Below are positions 29,731 through 38,419 of a stretch of 57,317 nucleotides of DNA, in pieces. Location: NCBI GenBank assembly GCA_017985015.1, contig JAGNYI010000018.1:1-57317 (forward strand), read 5' to 3'. Source of the stretch: Giesbergeria sp. Lineage in GTDB: Bacteria; Pseudomonadota; Gammaproteobacteria; Burkholderiales; Burkholderiaceae_C. Under the pieces are notes generated by a model. That model worked only from the letters and a program-made list of their open reading frames with translations. It did not search any database and was not told where the DNA came from. The position numbers were made by a program, and so were the translations under genes. Every line of letters begins with the position of its first letter. Within the stretch, counting starts at the first letter, position 1.

Positions 29731-31472
29731 AGTGGCTCCTCCACGGCGTCGGCGACGATCTGCGGCTTGACCGCCATGTCGGGCTGCACGCCCATCAGGC
29801 GCAGCGTCTGCTGAACGACTTCGCTGAATACTGGCGCAGCCACTGCACCGCCATAGATCACGCCATTGCTGGGCTCGTCCACCATCACCGCAACAATGAT
29901 GCGCGGCTTTTCGATGGGCGCCATGCCGGTGAACCAGGCGCGGTACTTGGTGGTGGAGTAACCCTTGCCCACTTGCTTGCGCGCGGTACCCGATTTGCCG
30001 CCTACGGAATACCCCAGGGTCTGCGCCTTTTGGCCGGTGCCGCCCGGGCCGGCAGCCATTTGCAGCATCTTGCGCACTTCGTCGGCGGTGCGCTGCGAAA
30101 ACACGGGCACACCGACAGCCGGCACATCGGTCTTGAGCATGGTGGCCGGAATGATCTGGCCGTTGTGCGCAAACACGGTGTACGAGCGCGCCATCTGGAA
30201 CAGGCTGGCCGAGAGGCCATAGCCATACGACATGGTGGCCTGCTCAATGGGGCGCCAAGACTTGTAGGGTCGCAGCTTGCCGCTGACCACTCCGGGGAAA
30301 CTGAGCTGGGGCTTCTGGCCAAAGCCGGCGGCAGAGAAGGTTTCCCACATCTCGCGCGCCGGCATCTGCATGGCAATCTTGGTGGTGCCAACGTTGCTCG
30401 ACTTCTGGATCACGCCCTCCACCGTCAACACGCCATAGTTGTGCGTGTCCGAGATGGTCGAGCCGGTGATCGTCAGGCGGCCAGGCGTGGTGTCCACCAG
30501 CGTGCTGGGCTTGACGCGCCCGCTGTTGAGCGCCAGTCCAATAGTGAAGGGCTTCATGGTCGAGCCCGGCTCAAAGGTGTCGGTGAGCGCGCGGTTGCGC
30601 AACTGCTCGCCGCTCAGGTTGCGCCGCTTGTCGGGCACATAGCTGGGGTAGTTGGCCAGAGCCAGCACTTCGCCGGTGATCGCATCGAGTACCACGACGC
30701 TTCCCGCCTTGGCTTTTTGCGCGATGACCTGATCGCGCAGCTTCTGGTAGGCAAAGAACTGCACCTTGCTGTCAATGGACAACTCCATGTCGCGCCCGTC
30801 CACTGGCAGCAGGTCTTCGCCCACGCCTTCGACGACGCGGCCCATGCGGTCCTTGATGACGCGGCGCGAGCCGCTCTTGCCGGCGAGGAGATCGTTGAAG
30901 GCCAGCTCCATGCCTTCCTGGCCCTTGTCTTCCACATTGGTAAATCCCACCACATGCGCTGCGGCTTCGCCTTCCGGGTATTCGCGCTTGTACTCCTTGC
31001 GCTGATAGATGCCCTTGATCTTGAGCGCGGCGATCTTCTGACCGACGTCCCATTCGAGCTGGCGCTGCAGCCAGACAAAGGTCTTGTCATCGTCGGCCAG
31101 CTTGGCCAGCAGCGTGGCGTAGGGCAGTTCGAGCAGGCGAGCCAGCTCCTTGAGTTGCGACTTGGCTTCGGGCGTTCCCTGTTCGACGTCTTCAGGGATG
31201 GCCCAGATGCTGGCGGCCGGCACGCTGGACGCCAGAATGAACCCGTTGCGGTCCAGAATGCGGCCGCGGTTGGCCGGCAGCTCCAGCGTGCGTGCAAAGC
31301 GCACCTCGCCCTGGCGCTGGAAAAAGGCGTTGTTGATGACCTGCACATAAGACGCGCGGGCGCCGAGCGCCACAAAACCCAGCGCCACCATGGCGACAAT
31401 GAACTTGCTGCGCCAGACGGGCGTTTTACTCGCCAGCAAGGGGCTCATGGTGTAGCGCACGCTGCGACTCAT
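29727..31472 (-). CDS. ftsI: Penicillin-binding protein 3, septal transpeptidase FtsI
   Basis: A 581-residue bitopic class B PBP that crosslinks septal peptidoglycan. A short cytoplasmic tail precedes the membrane helix (about 22-42, F-I-V-A-M-V-A-L-G-F-V-A-L-G). The active-site Ser is in G-S-T-M-K-P-F, the second motif is S-S-N-V-G-T, and the third is K-S-G-T-A. The dimerisation domain has the usual R-G-R-I-L-D-R-N-G. It overlaps ftsL and murE by 4 bases each. Confidence 0.97.
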   Translation of the reverse strand: MSRSVRYTMSPLLASKTPVWRSKFIVAMVALGFVALGARASYVQVINNAFFQRQGEVRFARTLELPANRGRILDRNGFILASSVPAASIWAIPEDVEQGTPEAKSQLKELARLLELPYATLLAKLADDDKTFVWLQRQLEWDVGQKIAALKIKGIYQRKEYKREYPEGEAAAHVVGFTNVEDKGQEGMELAFNDLLAGKSGSRRVIKDRMGRVVEGVGEDLLPVDGRDMELSIDSKVQFFAYQKLRDQVIAQKAKAGSVVVLDAITGEVLALANYPSYVPDKRRNLSGEQLRNRALTDTFEPGSTMKPFTIGLALNSGRVKPSTLVDTTPGRLTITGSTISDTHNYGVLTVEGVIQKSSNVGTTKIAMQMPAREMWETFSAAGFGQKPQLSFPGVVSGKLRPYKSWRPIEQATMSYGYGLSASLFQMARSYTVFAHNGQIIPATMLKTDVPAVGVPVFSQRTADEVRKMLQMAAGPGGTGQKAQTLGYSVGGKSGTARKQVGKGYSTTKYRAWFTGMAPIEKPRIIVAVMVDEPSNGVIYGGAVAAPVFSEVVQQTLRLMGVQPDMAVKPQIVADAVEEPL

Positions 31473-31813
31473 GGGCGCCCTTCGGCTGCCGAGGCAGCAG
31501 GCGCTGGCGCCACAGGGTTCTGACCGGCCGACAGACCGGCTGCAGCAACCTGCGGCTGGGAGATGTAGCGCGTAATGGCAGGCGTGGCCGAACGCATCTT
31601 GAGCTGCGCGCGCGCCAGCGCTTCGACGCGCAGCGGCGTGGCCTGGGCGCGTTTTTCTACCTGCAGGCGGTCGTGCTCGGTGTCCAGTCGCCGCATTTCA
31701 CTGTGGGCGCGATCCAGCGCGGTGTAGAGCTGGCGCGACTCGTACTGCGTGCGCACAAGGTACAGCGCGCTGCCCAGCACGAACACGATCAGCAAGAGAT
31801 TGACGCGCGCCAC
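31469..31813 (-). CDS. ftsL: Cell division protein FtsL
   Basis: A 114-residue bitopic divisome protein. It starts with GTG at 31813, 3 bases after the rsmH stop. The membrane helix is residues 4-21 (V-N-L-L-L-I-V-F-V-L-G-S-A-L-Y-L-V), then a periplasmic coiled coil (about 22-75, Y-E-S-R-Q-L-Y-T-A-L-D-R and L-D-T-E-H-D-R-L-Q-V-E), and an Ala/Pro-rich tail. It forms a complex with FtsB and FtsQ. Identification rests on position plus topology, since FtsL sequences diverge strongly. Confidence 0.92.
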   Translation of the reverse strand: MARVNLLLIVFVLGSALYLVRTQYESRQLYTALDRAHSEMRRLDTEHDRLQVEKRAQATPLRVEALARAQLKMRSATPAITRYISQPQVAAAGLSAGQNPVAPAPAASAAEGRP

Positions 31814-31816
31814 GGC

Positions 31817-32752
31817 TCAGGCCTCTGTGCGCCGGGCAACGCGCATGATCGCGCTGCGCGAGCGCGGGTTGGCGGCAACTTCGGCTGCGCTGGGACGCAC
31901 CCGTGCCAGCGCCTCGAACTGCATGGCACGCGGCGCAGCAAAGGGCGCGCGCCGGTCAAACACCTGCTTGGAGTGCAACGCGATGAACTGCTTGACGATG
32001 CGGTCTTCCAGCGAATGAAAGCTGATGACCACCAGCCGCCCGCCCGGCTCCAAAACCGCCAGGCAGGCTGCTAGCGCCTGCTGCAGCTCTTCAAGCTCGG
32101 CATTGATGAAAATCCGAAGAGCCTGAAATGTGCGCGTTGCAGGGTTCTGGCCTGCCTCGCGGGTTTTGACCGCGCCAGCCACGAGATCGGCAAGTTCGGC
32201 GGTGCGGACCAGAGGACCGCGCTCCTGCCTCCGAGCAACAATCGCCTTTGCAATGGGGCCAGCAAACCGTTCTTCACCGTATTCACGTATCACCTCCGCT
32301 ATTTTCTCGACCGGCGCGTCGGCCAACCACTCGGCCACGCTTTGGCCCCGCGTGGTGTCCATGCGCATGTCCAGTGGGCCGTCGAACCGAAAACTGAAAC
32401 CCCGTTCGGGCGAATCGATCTGGGGGGAACTGATGCCCAGATCCAGAAGCACGCCAGCGGCGCTCTGCGGGGGCAGATCCGCCAGATCGCGAAAACCCGC
32501 GTGGCGAATGGAAAAACGCGCATCCTGGATGCGCGCTGCTTCTTGTATCGCTTCGGGGTCCTTGTCGAACGCCAGAAGCCTTGCCCCGGGTGGCAGCCGT
32601 GAGAGCAGGCGCCGCGAATGCCCTCCCCGGCCAAAGGTGGCGTCGATCCACAGCCCATCGCCGCGGCCGGTGGCATCGGCCAGCAATGCGTCCACCGCCT
32701 CTTCAAGCAGCACGGTGGTGTGTTGCAGCGCGGGGGCCGTCAGGGCGGTCAA
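31817..32752 (-). CDS. rsmH: 16S rRNA m4C1402 methyltransferase
   Basis: A 311-residue SAM-dependent methyltransferase (formerly MraW) modifying C1402 of 16S rRNA. It begins [13 protein letters not shown] after a few residues, with the SAM motif [10 protein letters not shown], then [20 protein letters not shown] and [10 protein letters not shown] near the end. The start is TTG at 32752, overlapping the mraZ stop by 4 bases (TTGA) behind AAGGA. No ATG fits better. Confidence 0.96.
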   Translation of the reverse strand: MTALTAPALQHTTVLLEEAVDALLADATGRGDGLWIDATFGRGGHSRRLLSRLPPGARLLAFDKDPEAIQEAARIQDARFSIRHAGFRDLADLPPQSAAGVLLDLGISSPQIDSPERGFSFRFDGPLDMRMDTTRGQSVAEWLADAPVEKIAEVIREYGEERFAGPIAKAIVARRQERGPLVRTAELADLVAGAVKTREAGQNPATRTFQALRIFINAELEELQQALAACLAVLEPGGRLVVISFHSLEDRIVKQFIALHSKQVFDRRAPFAAPRAMQFEALARVRPSAAEVAANPRSRSAIMRVARRTEA

Positions 32753-33180
32753 AATGAAAAATCCTTGAGTACGTCAGGCATTTCGCCCTGCACGGCCTGG
32801 GCTTCCTGGGCGTCGTAAGTGGCCTTGTCCCAGAGCTCGAAGTGCTTGCCCATACCCAGCAGCAGCACGTCGCGCGTGAGGCCTGCGGACTGGCGCAGCT
32901 CGGGCGAAACCAGCACCCGGCCCGTGCCATCCATGTCCACATCCATGGCATTGCCCAGAAACATGCGCTTCCACCACTGGGCGGACATGGGCAATTGGGC
33001 AATGCGATCGCGAAACTGTTCCCACTCCGGGCGGGGAAACACCATCAGGCAGCCGTGCGGATGCTTGGTGATGGTGAGCTGGCCGGCGGCGTCGGCGCTC
33101 AGCACGTCACGGTACCGGGTCGGCACGGAGAGCCGCCCCTTGGCATCGAGACTGAGCGACGAAGCGCCTTGAAAGACCAA
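32749..33180 (-). CDS. mraZ: Transcriptional regulator MraZ
   Basis: A 143-residue DNA-binding protein with two AbrB-like halves that represses its own dcw operon in other bacteria. The start I choose is TTG at 33180 (then [15 protein letters not shown]), because MraZ proteins begin at this point and AGGGGA lies just upstream. The open frame extends 22 codons further but with no family similarity. First half: [13 protein letters not shown]; second half: [15 protein letters not shown]. It is first in the cluster and sits behind an array of MraZ-type boxes. Confidence 0.95.
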   Translation of the reverse strand: MVFQGASSLSLDAKGRLSVPTRYRDVLSADAAGQLTITKHPHGCLMVFPRPEWEQFRDRIAQLPMSAQWWKRMFLGNAMDVDMDGTGRVLVSPELRQSAGLTRDVLLLGMGKHFELWDKATYDAQEAQAVQGEMPDVLKDFSF

Positions 33181-33233
33181 TCCATTCCCCTGCTGTTCCT
33201 GGGCTGAGTGGTCGCCTCCAAAACAGGAAACGG

Positions 33234-33267
33234 CACTTTTCACCACTTAATTGCACTTTTTTGCACT
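33234..33267 (-). promoter_or_regulatory. Four MraZ-type boxes with 10-bp period
   Basis: On the minus strand AGTG occurs at 33267, 33257, 33247 and 33237, exactly 10 bases apart, each but the first preceded by A-A (AAGTG-N5). This is one repeat per helical turn, the geometry known for MraZ operators. The first box abuts the -10 element, and the array lies 54 bases upstream of the mraZ start, as expected for autorepression. Confidence 0.8.
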
Positions 33268-33292
33268 GTAGCAGGAAACGCCTGGGGAACAA
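33265..33292 (-). promoter_or_regulatory. Probable dcw cluster promoter
   Basis: TTGTTC (33292-33287) and TACAGT (33270-33265) on the minus strand, with a 16-base spacer. The -10 box overlaps the first MraZ box. The rest of the 273-base hslU-mraZ gap (33301-33453) holds no gene that I can support. Confidence 0.5.
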
Positions 33293-33453
33293 GGGGGTTT
33301 GCAACATCTTCTTGCAATGAAATCAAGGACTTAGACGTGACCTCACCCTCTGAATTTCAGAAAACCTTTGTGTATGAAGCAGTTAGCGGATTCACTGAAA
33401 GTAAAATCTGAGCGCTGCGCCGAGTGGCCTGGTGCCACTTTTCTCTCCGTGTC

Positions 33454-34770
33454 TCAAAGAATGAAGCGCGAGAGGTCTTCGTCCTGGCTCAAGGCCTGCA
33501 GTCGCTCGTCCACGTACGCGGCATCGATGTGCACGGTTTGCCCGGTGCGGTGCGCGGCATCGAAGCTCACTTCGTCAAGCAGGCGCTCCATGACCGTGGA
33601 GAGGCGCCGCGCGCCGATGTTCTCGGTGCGCTCGTTGACCTCGAAGGCGATGTGCGCGAGCCGCGTGATGCCCTCGGGGGTGAACTCCAGCGCGACGCCT
33701 TCGGTGGCCAGCAAGGCCTGGTACTGGCGCACCAGCGAGGCATCCGTCGCCATCAGGATGGCTTCAAAATCCTGCACCGACAGCGATTCGAGCTCGACGC
33801 GGATCGGAAACCGCCCCTGCAACTCGGGGATCAGGTCACTGGGTTTGGCCAGATGAAACGCGCCCGAGGCGATGAACAGGATGTGATCCGTCTTGACCAT
33901 GCCGTACTTGGTGGACACCGTAGTGCCCTCCACCAGAGGCAACAGGTCGCGCTGCACGCCCTGGCGCGACACATCGGCGCCGCTGGTTTCCTGTCGCGTG
34001 GCCACCTTGTCGATCTCGTCGATGAAGACGATCCCATTCTGTTCGGCATTGGCGATGGCCTGGGTCTTGATCTCTTCCTCGTTGACCAGCTTGCCGGCCT
34101 CCTCGTCGATCAGCAGGCGCCGGGCTTCGGCAATGGCAAGGCGCCGCTTGTGGCGCCGCTCCTGACCCATCTGGCTGAACATGCCGCGCAACTGCTCGGC
34201 CATGTCTTCCATGCCCTGTGGGCCCATGATTTCAAGCTGCGGGCGCGCGTCCTGCACCTCAATTTCAATTTCGCGCGCGTCCAGTTCGCCCTCGCGCAGC
34301 TTCTTGCGAAACACCTGGCGCGCCGTACCGCCTTCACTCGGCTCACCAGTGCGGGCGGGCGGCAGCAGGGCGTCCAGCAGGCGCTCTTCCGCCGCGTCTT
34401 CTGCTCGGGCGCGCACCTTGCGGGTGTGAATCTCCCGCTGCTGCTTGACGGAAATTTCCGCGAGATCGCGGATGATGGCGTCGACATCCTTGCCGACATA
34501 ACCCACTTCGGTAAATTTCGTCGCCTCCACCTTCACAAAGGGCGCATCGGCCAGCCGCGCCAGGCGCCGCGCGATTTCCGTCTTGCCGACGCCCGTCGGG
34601 CCGATCATCAGAATATTTTTAGGCGTGATTTCGTGGCGCAGATCGGCCGCCACCTGCTGGCGGCGCCAGCGGTTGCGCAGCGCAATGGCGACCGCGCGCT
34701 TGGCGTTGGCCTGGCCGACGATGTGGCGATCGAGTTCGGAGACGATCTCCTGGGGGGTCATTGAAGACAT
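33454..34770 (-). CDS. hslU: ATP-dependent protease ATPase subunit HslU
   Basis: A 438-residue AAA+ unfoldase that feeds proteins to HslV in the cytoplasm. It starts [14 protein letters not shown], as HslU does, and has the P-loop G-P-T-G-V-G-K-T-E, the pore motif G-Y-V-G-K-D, Walker [10 protein letters not shown], and the C-terminal E-D-L-S-R-F-I-L that inserts into HslV. An I-domain (about 105-235) is present. The hslV-hslU gap is mostly a dispersed repeat. Confidence 0.97.
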   Translation of the reverse strand: MSSMTPQEIVSELDRHIVGQANAKRAVAIALRNRWRRQQVAADLRHEITPKNILMIGPTGVGKTEIARRLARLADAPFVKVEATKFTEVGYVGKDVDAIIRDLAEISVKQQREIHTRKVRARAEDAAEERLLDALLPPARTGEPSEGGTARQVFRKKLREGELDAREIEIEVQDARPQLEIMGPQGMEDMAEQLRGMFSQMGQERRHKRRLAIAEARRLLIDEEAGKLVNEEEIKTQAIANAEQNGIVFIDEIDKVATRQETSGADVSRQGVQRDLLPLVEGTTVSTKYGMVKTDHILFIASGAFHLAKPSDLIPELQGRFPIRVELESLSVQDFEAILMATDASLVRQYQALLATEGVALEFTPEGITRLAHIAFEVNERTENIGARRLSTVMERLLDEVSFDAAHRTGQTVHIDAAYVDERLQALSQDEDLSRFIL

Positions 34771-34784
34771 GAAAATATTAGTGT

Positions 34785-34838
34785 TTTTGGCCTCTAGCGC
34801 TTGATGAGTATGCGCTAGCAGCTATCTATTTAATAGTA
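34785..34838 (-). repeat. Dispersed palindromic element between hslV and hslU
   Basis: TTTTTGGCCTCTAGCGCTTG, then ATGAGTATGCGCTAGCAGCT and ATCTATTTAATAGTACTT. A full-length copy with both half-palindromes and the AT-rich AGCTATC..ATAG tail. It occupies most of the 84-base gap in an otherwise tight two-gene operon. Confidence 0.85.
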
Positions 34839-34854
34839 CTTGTCACACACCCGC

Positions 34855-35418
34855 TCAAAGCGTTTCGATGGTGTGCTGCATGTTGGTATAGATGCACAGC
34901 TCGCCGGCGATCTCCAGCGATTTCTTGACGATCTCGGCGGCGCTGAGCTCGGTGTTCTGCAGCAAGGCCTTGGCGGCCGAGTGGGCGTAAGCCCCTCCAG
35001 AGCCAATGGCCACGATGCCCTGCTCGGGTTCGAGCACGTCGCCGTTGCCCGTAATGATGAGCGAAGCCTCCAGGTCGGCCACGGCCAGCATGGCTTCCAG
35101 CCGGCGTAGCACGCGGTCGGTGCGCCAGTCCTTGGTCAGCTCGATCGCGGCCCGCACCAGTTGGCCCTGGTGCTTCTCCAGCTTGGCCTCAAAGCGCTCG
35201 AACAGCGTGAACGCGTCGGCCGTGGCTCCGGCAAAACCCGCCAGCACCTTGCCATGGTGAAGCCTGCGCACCTTGCGGGCAGTCCCCTTGACGATGATGT
35301 TGCCCAGCGTGACCTGGCCGTCGCCGCCAATGGCAACCTGGATGCCAGCAGGCGTCTGGCGCCGTACGCTAAGGATGGTGGTGCCATGAAACACCGGCGC
35401 ATTGTTTGAAGAATCCAT
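34855..35418 (-). CDS. hslV: ATP-dependent protease peptidase subunit HslV
   Basis: A 187-residue Ntn-hydrolase forming the proteolytic double hexamer. The catalytic Thr is the first of [10 protein letters not shown], at residue 13. Here a 12-residue leader ([12 protein letters not shown]) precedes it, so maturation would need cleavage after Gly rather than simple Met removal as in E. coli. [14 protein letters not shown] and [11 protein letters not shown] are further family marks. It is followed by hslU. Confidence 0.96.
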   Translation of the reverse strand: MDSSNNAPVFHGTTILSVRRQTPAGIQVAIGGDGQVTLGNIIVKGTARKVRRLHHGKVLAGFAGATADAFTLFERFEAKLEKHQGQLVRAAIELTKDWRTDRVLRRLEAMLAVADLEASLIITGNGDVLEPEQGIVAIGSGGAYAHSAAKALLQNTELSAAEIVKKSLEIAGELCIYTNMQHTIETL

Positions 35419-35486
35419 AGGGCCGGCAGATGGGGGCAGCCGTTCGTTTTACAAGCGCACGACGATGCGAGCGCTGCCGACTATCA

Positions 35487-35660
35487 GCAACCGCCGCGCA
35501 AGGGCCTAGGCCGGCCGCGCCGCCCCGCCGCGCTGGCGGTGTCCCCCTTCCCGCATCGCGAAGCGAGAGAAGGGGCTGAGGGCCGCAGCTCCAAGCCTGC
35601 CTGCGCAGGCTTGGACGGCTCCGAAGGGCTTGCGCCTCTGGCGCTTGCTCGGAGTGGCAC
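35487..35660. repeat. REP-like intergenic repeat, copy 2, with adjoining hairpins
   Basis: GCCGCGCAAGGGCC, GCCGCCCCGCCGCGCTGGCG and GCATCGCGAAGCGAGAGAAG match the other copies. Beyond it lie a perfect hairpin CCAAGCCTGC/GCAGGCTTGG (35591-35614) and CTCCGA..TCGGAG with GCGCC/GGCGC (35620-35655). This fills the 261-base gap between hslV and the STAS gene; no ORF is supportable here. Confidence 0.65.
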
Positions 35661-35679
35661 AGCCGCTCAGGGGGTTGCC

Positions 35680-37416
35680 TCAATCTTTGCGGGCCACCAC
35701 CCAGGCATGCTCATTGATGCCCACCACGTTGAAGAACACCGCCACCAGGCGGTGCAGATTCAGAAACTGCACCACACGGCCATGGGCCTGCTGCTCCGCC
35801 GTCCAGTTGAGCACCGAGCCGGCTGCCAGAAAGTCCATGCGGATCAGCCGGTCGCAACGCACCTGCAGCGGCTGTTTGGGGTCGGCGGGGACAGTCAGCG
35901 CCTCCAGCGCCGCCGTGGCGTCGCCCTCCACCTGGCCTGTCAGGCCTGGCGCTTCCGGAACCAAAGGTGCAGGGGCGCTGGGCTCACCGTTGGGGCCCGG
36001 CGCATTCCATTGGGCGCGGGCCATCAGCTCGACGCCGCCTGCGCCCGCGGCTTCTGCGGCAGGTGAGGCGCCTGCGTCGTCCCGGTAGCCGCAGCGCGGT
36101 GCCTGCCATGACGGCGGCGAAACCTCGTAGGTGACGCAGTAATCCAGCGCCACCATCTCGAATTCGTCCGGCCGGCCCATGAAGCGCAGCGCCGCCATCC
36201 GCAGGCGCCACCATTCCGGGTCCTGGGCCCGATCGCCCGATTGGGTGCGTGCTTCGAGCACCGCCAGGAGGCGGTCGACGCCCACAAACACGATTTGTAC
36301 GTTCTCCTCTGCCCACCGAGTGAATTCGGTGGCCAGCGCCGATACCGCCGCCGGGTCGACCGCGGTCAACCGAGACCAGGTCAGCGTCCAGGGCGAGGCT
36401 GCCCGGCCGAGCGCGGCCTGCAGCGCCGCCACCGTCTGCAGTGTGAGGGTGGGCGGCGCGTTCCAGGCAAAGTCGCGCCGTGCGGGCGCGGCGGCCTCGA
36501 CCGGCTCTGCCTCCAGACCCAATTGCGCGGGCATGGAAAACCACAGCGGCGCCGAGCGGTCAAAGCGCGCCGCGTAGCTGATGGCAAGCGTGTCAAAACG
36601 CTCCTGCTGACCAGTGGCGCGGTACAGGTCAAACAGCGTCATCCATATTTCAAGCAGTTGCTCGGGCTCATCGTCGACGTGCTGCGCCAACACTTCCTGC
36701 AAGCCAGCTTCGGCGCCTTCCTGATCGCCGTTGGCAAACCGGATGGCTGCCTCCTCAAGATCGGGTTCGTGCACGAATTTCTCCAGTTCGGGGACTGCAG
36801 GCGCTTGCGCAGTCCGGGGTTGGCGAGGGTCCTGCGGTTGCGCGAGCGCGGCGCTGCCAAAAGCGGCGATGGACATGCTGTTATCGGCAAACAGCGGCGC
36901 GGCCGGCGCTCCAGGCTCCAAACCGCCCGGCAAGGACATCGGCGCTGTCGGTGCAAAGGCCATGCCACCGGCCAGACTGTCCGCGCGCTGGGCATCGCCT
37001 GCCCGGGACGGTTGCAAGCCCATGGGTTCGGTGGGAGCATCGGAGTTTTGCTTGCTCTTCCACCACTGCATCGACATCTGCGCCTCGATCTCATCGATCT
37101 TCTTGATCGTTACCGCACGATCGTCGGGCGAGGTCAGGCTGCTCTGAAAGAAAGAGGGCCGCGCAGCCGGGTCTTCCACCCGCTGACCAGTGAGGGCGTC
37201 GCGCTGGCGGAGCTTGCGCAATTGATCGAACTCGCGCCGACGCACGAAATCGTTGCGGCGCTTGCGCTCGATCATCTCCTTGAGCATTTGCTTGCTGTAC
37301 TGGCTCTCCCGATCGGCTTCAATCGAGTCCAGATCGGTCCAGTTGACCGTGGGGTTGCGAACAAAGCGCACAACCTTGGACAACAGACCGGTGGGTTGCG
37401 TTTCTTCCTTGCTCAT
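35680..37416 (-). CDS. Conserved hypothetical protein with two STAS-like domains
   Basis: A 578-residue, soluble-looking protein. The N-terminus (M-S-K-E-E-T-Q-P-T-G-L-L-S-K-V-V-R-F) is followed by a charged helix region to about residue 130. A Pro/Ala-rich linker (about 130-215) leads to an acidic helical, TPR-like segment (about 220-290). Two stretches look like STAS folds: W-T-L-T-W-S-R-L-T-A-V-D-P-A-A-V-S-A-L (about 345-430) and the C-terminal L-I-R-M-D-F-L-A-A-G-S-V-L-N-W (about 495-575). The second resembles MlaB-type STAS modules. The function is unknown; position next to hslVU gives no clear clue. The domain assignment is by eye. Confidence 0.8.
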   Translation of the reverse strand: MSKEETQPTGLLSKVVRFVRNPTVNWTDLDSIEADRESQYSKQMLKEMIERKRRNDFVRRREFDQLRKLRQRDALTGQRVEDPAARPSFFQSSLTSPDDRAVTIKKIDEIEAQMSMQWWKSKQNSDAPTEPMGLQPSRAGDAQRADSLAGGMAFAPTAPMSLPGGLEPGAPAAPLFADNSMSIAAFGSAALAQPQDPRQPRTAQAPAVPELEKFVHEPDLEEAAIRFANGDQEGAEAGLQEVLAQHVDDEPEQLLEIWMTLFDLYRATGQQERFDTLAISYAARFDRSAPLWFSMPAQLGLEAEPVEAAAPARRDFAWNAPPTLTLQTVAALQAALGRAASPWTLTWSRLTAVDPAAVSALATEFTRWAEENVQIVFVGVDRLLAVLEARTQSGDRAQDPEWWRLRMAALRFMGRPDEFEMVALDYCVTYEVSPPSWQAPRCGYRDDAGASPAAEAAGAGGVELMARAQWNAPGPNGEPSAPAPLVPEAPGLTGQVEGDATAALEALTVPADPKQPLQVRCDRLIRMDFLAAGSVLNWTAEQQAHGRVVQFLNLHRLVAVFFNVVGINEHAWVVARKD

Positions 37417-37445
37417 GAGACACAGTTTACGAGCGCAGCTGCCCC

Positions 37446-38240
37446 TTAGTCACCAAACATTTTTTGCTTGAGTTCGCGGCGTTGCTGGGCTTCGAGCGAA
37501 AGCGTTGCCGTGGGGCGCGCCAACAGGCGGCCTACGCCAATGGGTTCACCGGTTTCATCGCAATAGCCGTAGTCGCCGGCATCGATGCGGCCAATGGATT
37601 GCTCGATCTTCTTGAGGAGTTTGCGCTCGCGGTCGCGCGTGCGCAGCTCCAGAGCGTGCTCTTCCTCAATCGTCGCGCGGTCGGCCGGGTCGGGCACCAC
37701 CACGGTGTCCTCGCGCAGATGCTCGGTGGTTTCCCCCGCGTTGTTGTGCATGTCCTGCTTGAGCAGCACCAGCTTGTGGCGGAAGAACGCCACTTGCTTT
37801 TCGTTCATGTATTCGGAATCGGGCATCGCGAGGATTTCGGCATCGCTCAATTCCTCGGCCGACTTGGCTTTCCAGTTGTTGGCCAGCTTGCTGTCCTTCT
37901 TCGGCGCAGCCAAGGGAACTGCCATCTGCACTTGCGAGGGCGCAGGGGTGGAATAGCTGGACTTGGCGGCTGTAGAAGCCACCGACTGCGCCATGGAGGG
38001 CACGGTCAACTGAGTCAGCCGCGACGAGGGGCGCGGACTGCGCAACACGCCGCTCGAGGACACCGGGGCGGGGGCGAGGGCAGGGGCAGCCGGGGCGGCG
38101 GCAGGGGGCGCTTCTTTTTTTACGGTCGTTTTCACAGAGGATTTCACAGGGGCCTTGGCCGTCGTCTTGGGAGCGGCGGTTTTTGCTGCCGTAGTTGCTG
38201 CCTTGGCAGCCGGCTTGGGTTTGCTGGTGTGAGCGTTCAA
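37446..38240 (-). CDS. dksA: RNA polymerase-binding transcription factor DksA, single-Cys type with long N-terminal extension
   Basis: A 264-residue protein that acts with ppGpp on RNA polymerase. I start at TTG 38240 (N-A-H-T-S-K-P-K-P), preceded by AGGAGACAGGAA; upstream codons look intergenic. The first 115 or so residues are Ala/Lys/Pro-rich, like a histone H1 tail. The DksA core begins near D-S-E-Y-M-N-E-K-Q-V-A-F-F. The coiled-coil tip motif D-P-A-D-R-A is intact. The zinc finger is degenerate: C-D-E-T replaces C-x2-C, and the distal pair is absent (S-L-E-A), leaving one Cys, as in DksA2-type proteins that work without zinc. A COG0523 GTPase gene lies just upstream. Confidence 0.93.
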   Translation of the reverse strand: MNAHTSKPKPAAKAATTAAKTAAPKTTAKAPVKSSVKTTVKKEAPPAAAPAAPALAPAPVSSSGVLRSPRPSSRLTQLTVPSMAQSVASTAAKSSYSTPAPSQVQMAVPLAAPKKDSKLANNWKAKSAEELSDAEILAMPDSEYMNEKQVAFFRHKLVLLKQDMHNNAGETTEHLREDTVVVPDPADRATIEEEHALELRTRDRERKLLKKIEQSIGRIDAGDYGYCDETGEPIGVGRLLARPTATLSLEAQQRRELKQKMFGD

Positions 38241-38419
38241 TTCCTGTCTCCTCGCAGTGCTGGGGGGTGTCGCGCCTTGCGCGGGCCAGGGGCAGGAAGC
38301 CCCCGGGTGTTCACCGGGCCGCGATTGTAGCGATACGGGCTTGCAGCCGAGCCTGCGTTGCCAAATACCCACAAATGCGTGGCCGCAGGGCTCTGGCAAG
38401 AATCCGAGGCCCTTCGCTC

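Noticed and set aside
29973-31523. 516-codon plus-strand ORF opposite ftsI
   Set aside because: Antisense shadow of a certain gene; composition rich in His/Arg/Gln with no domain, typical of a reverse-strand reading.
33208-33411. 67-codon plus-strand ORF in the hslU-mraZ gap
   Set aside because: It overlies the promoter and MraZ boxes, lacks a ribosome site and has no recognisable features.
33433-33462. Hairpin AGTGGC/GCCACT followed by TTTT on the plus strand near the hslU end
   Set aside because: It is oriented away from hslU and no plus-strand gene precedes it, so it is not a credible terminator.
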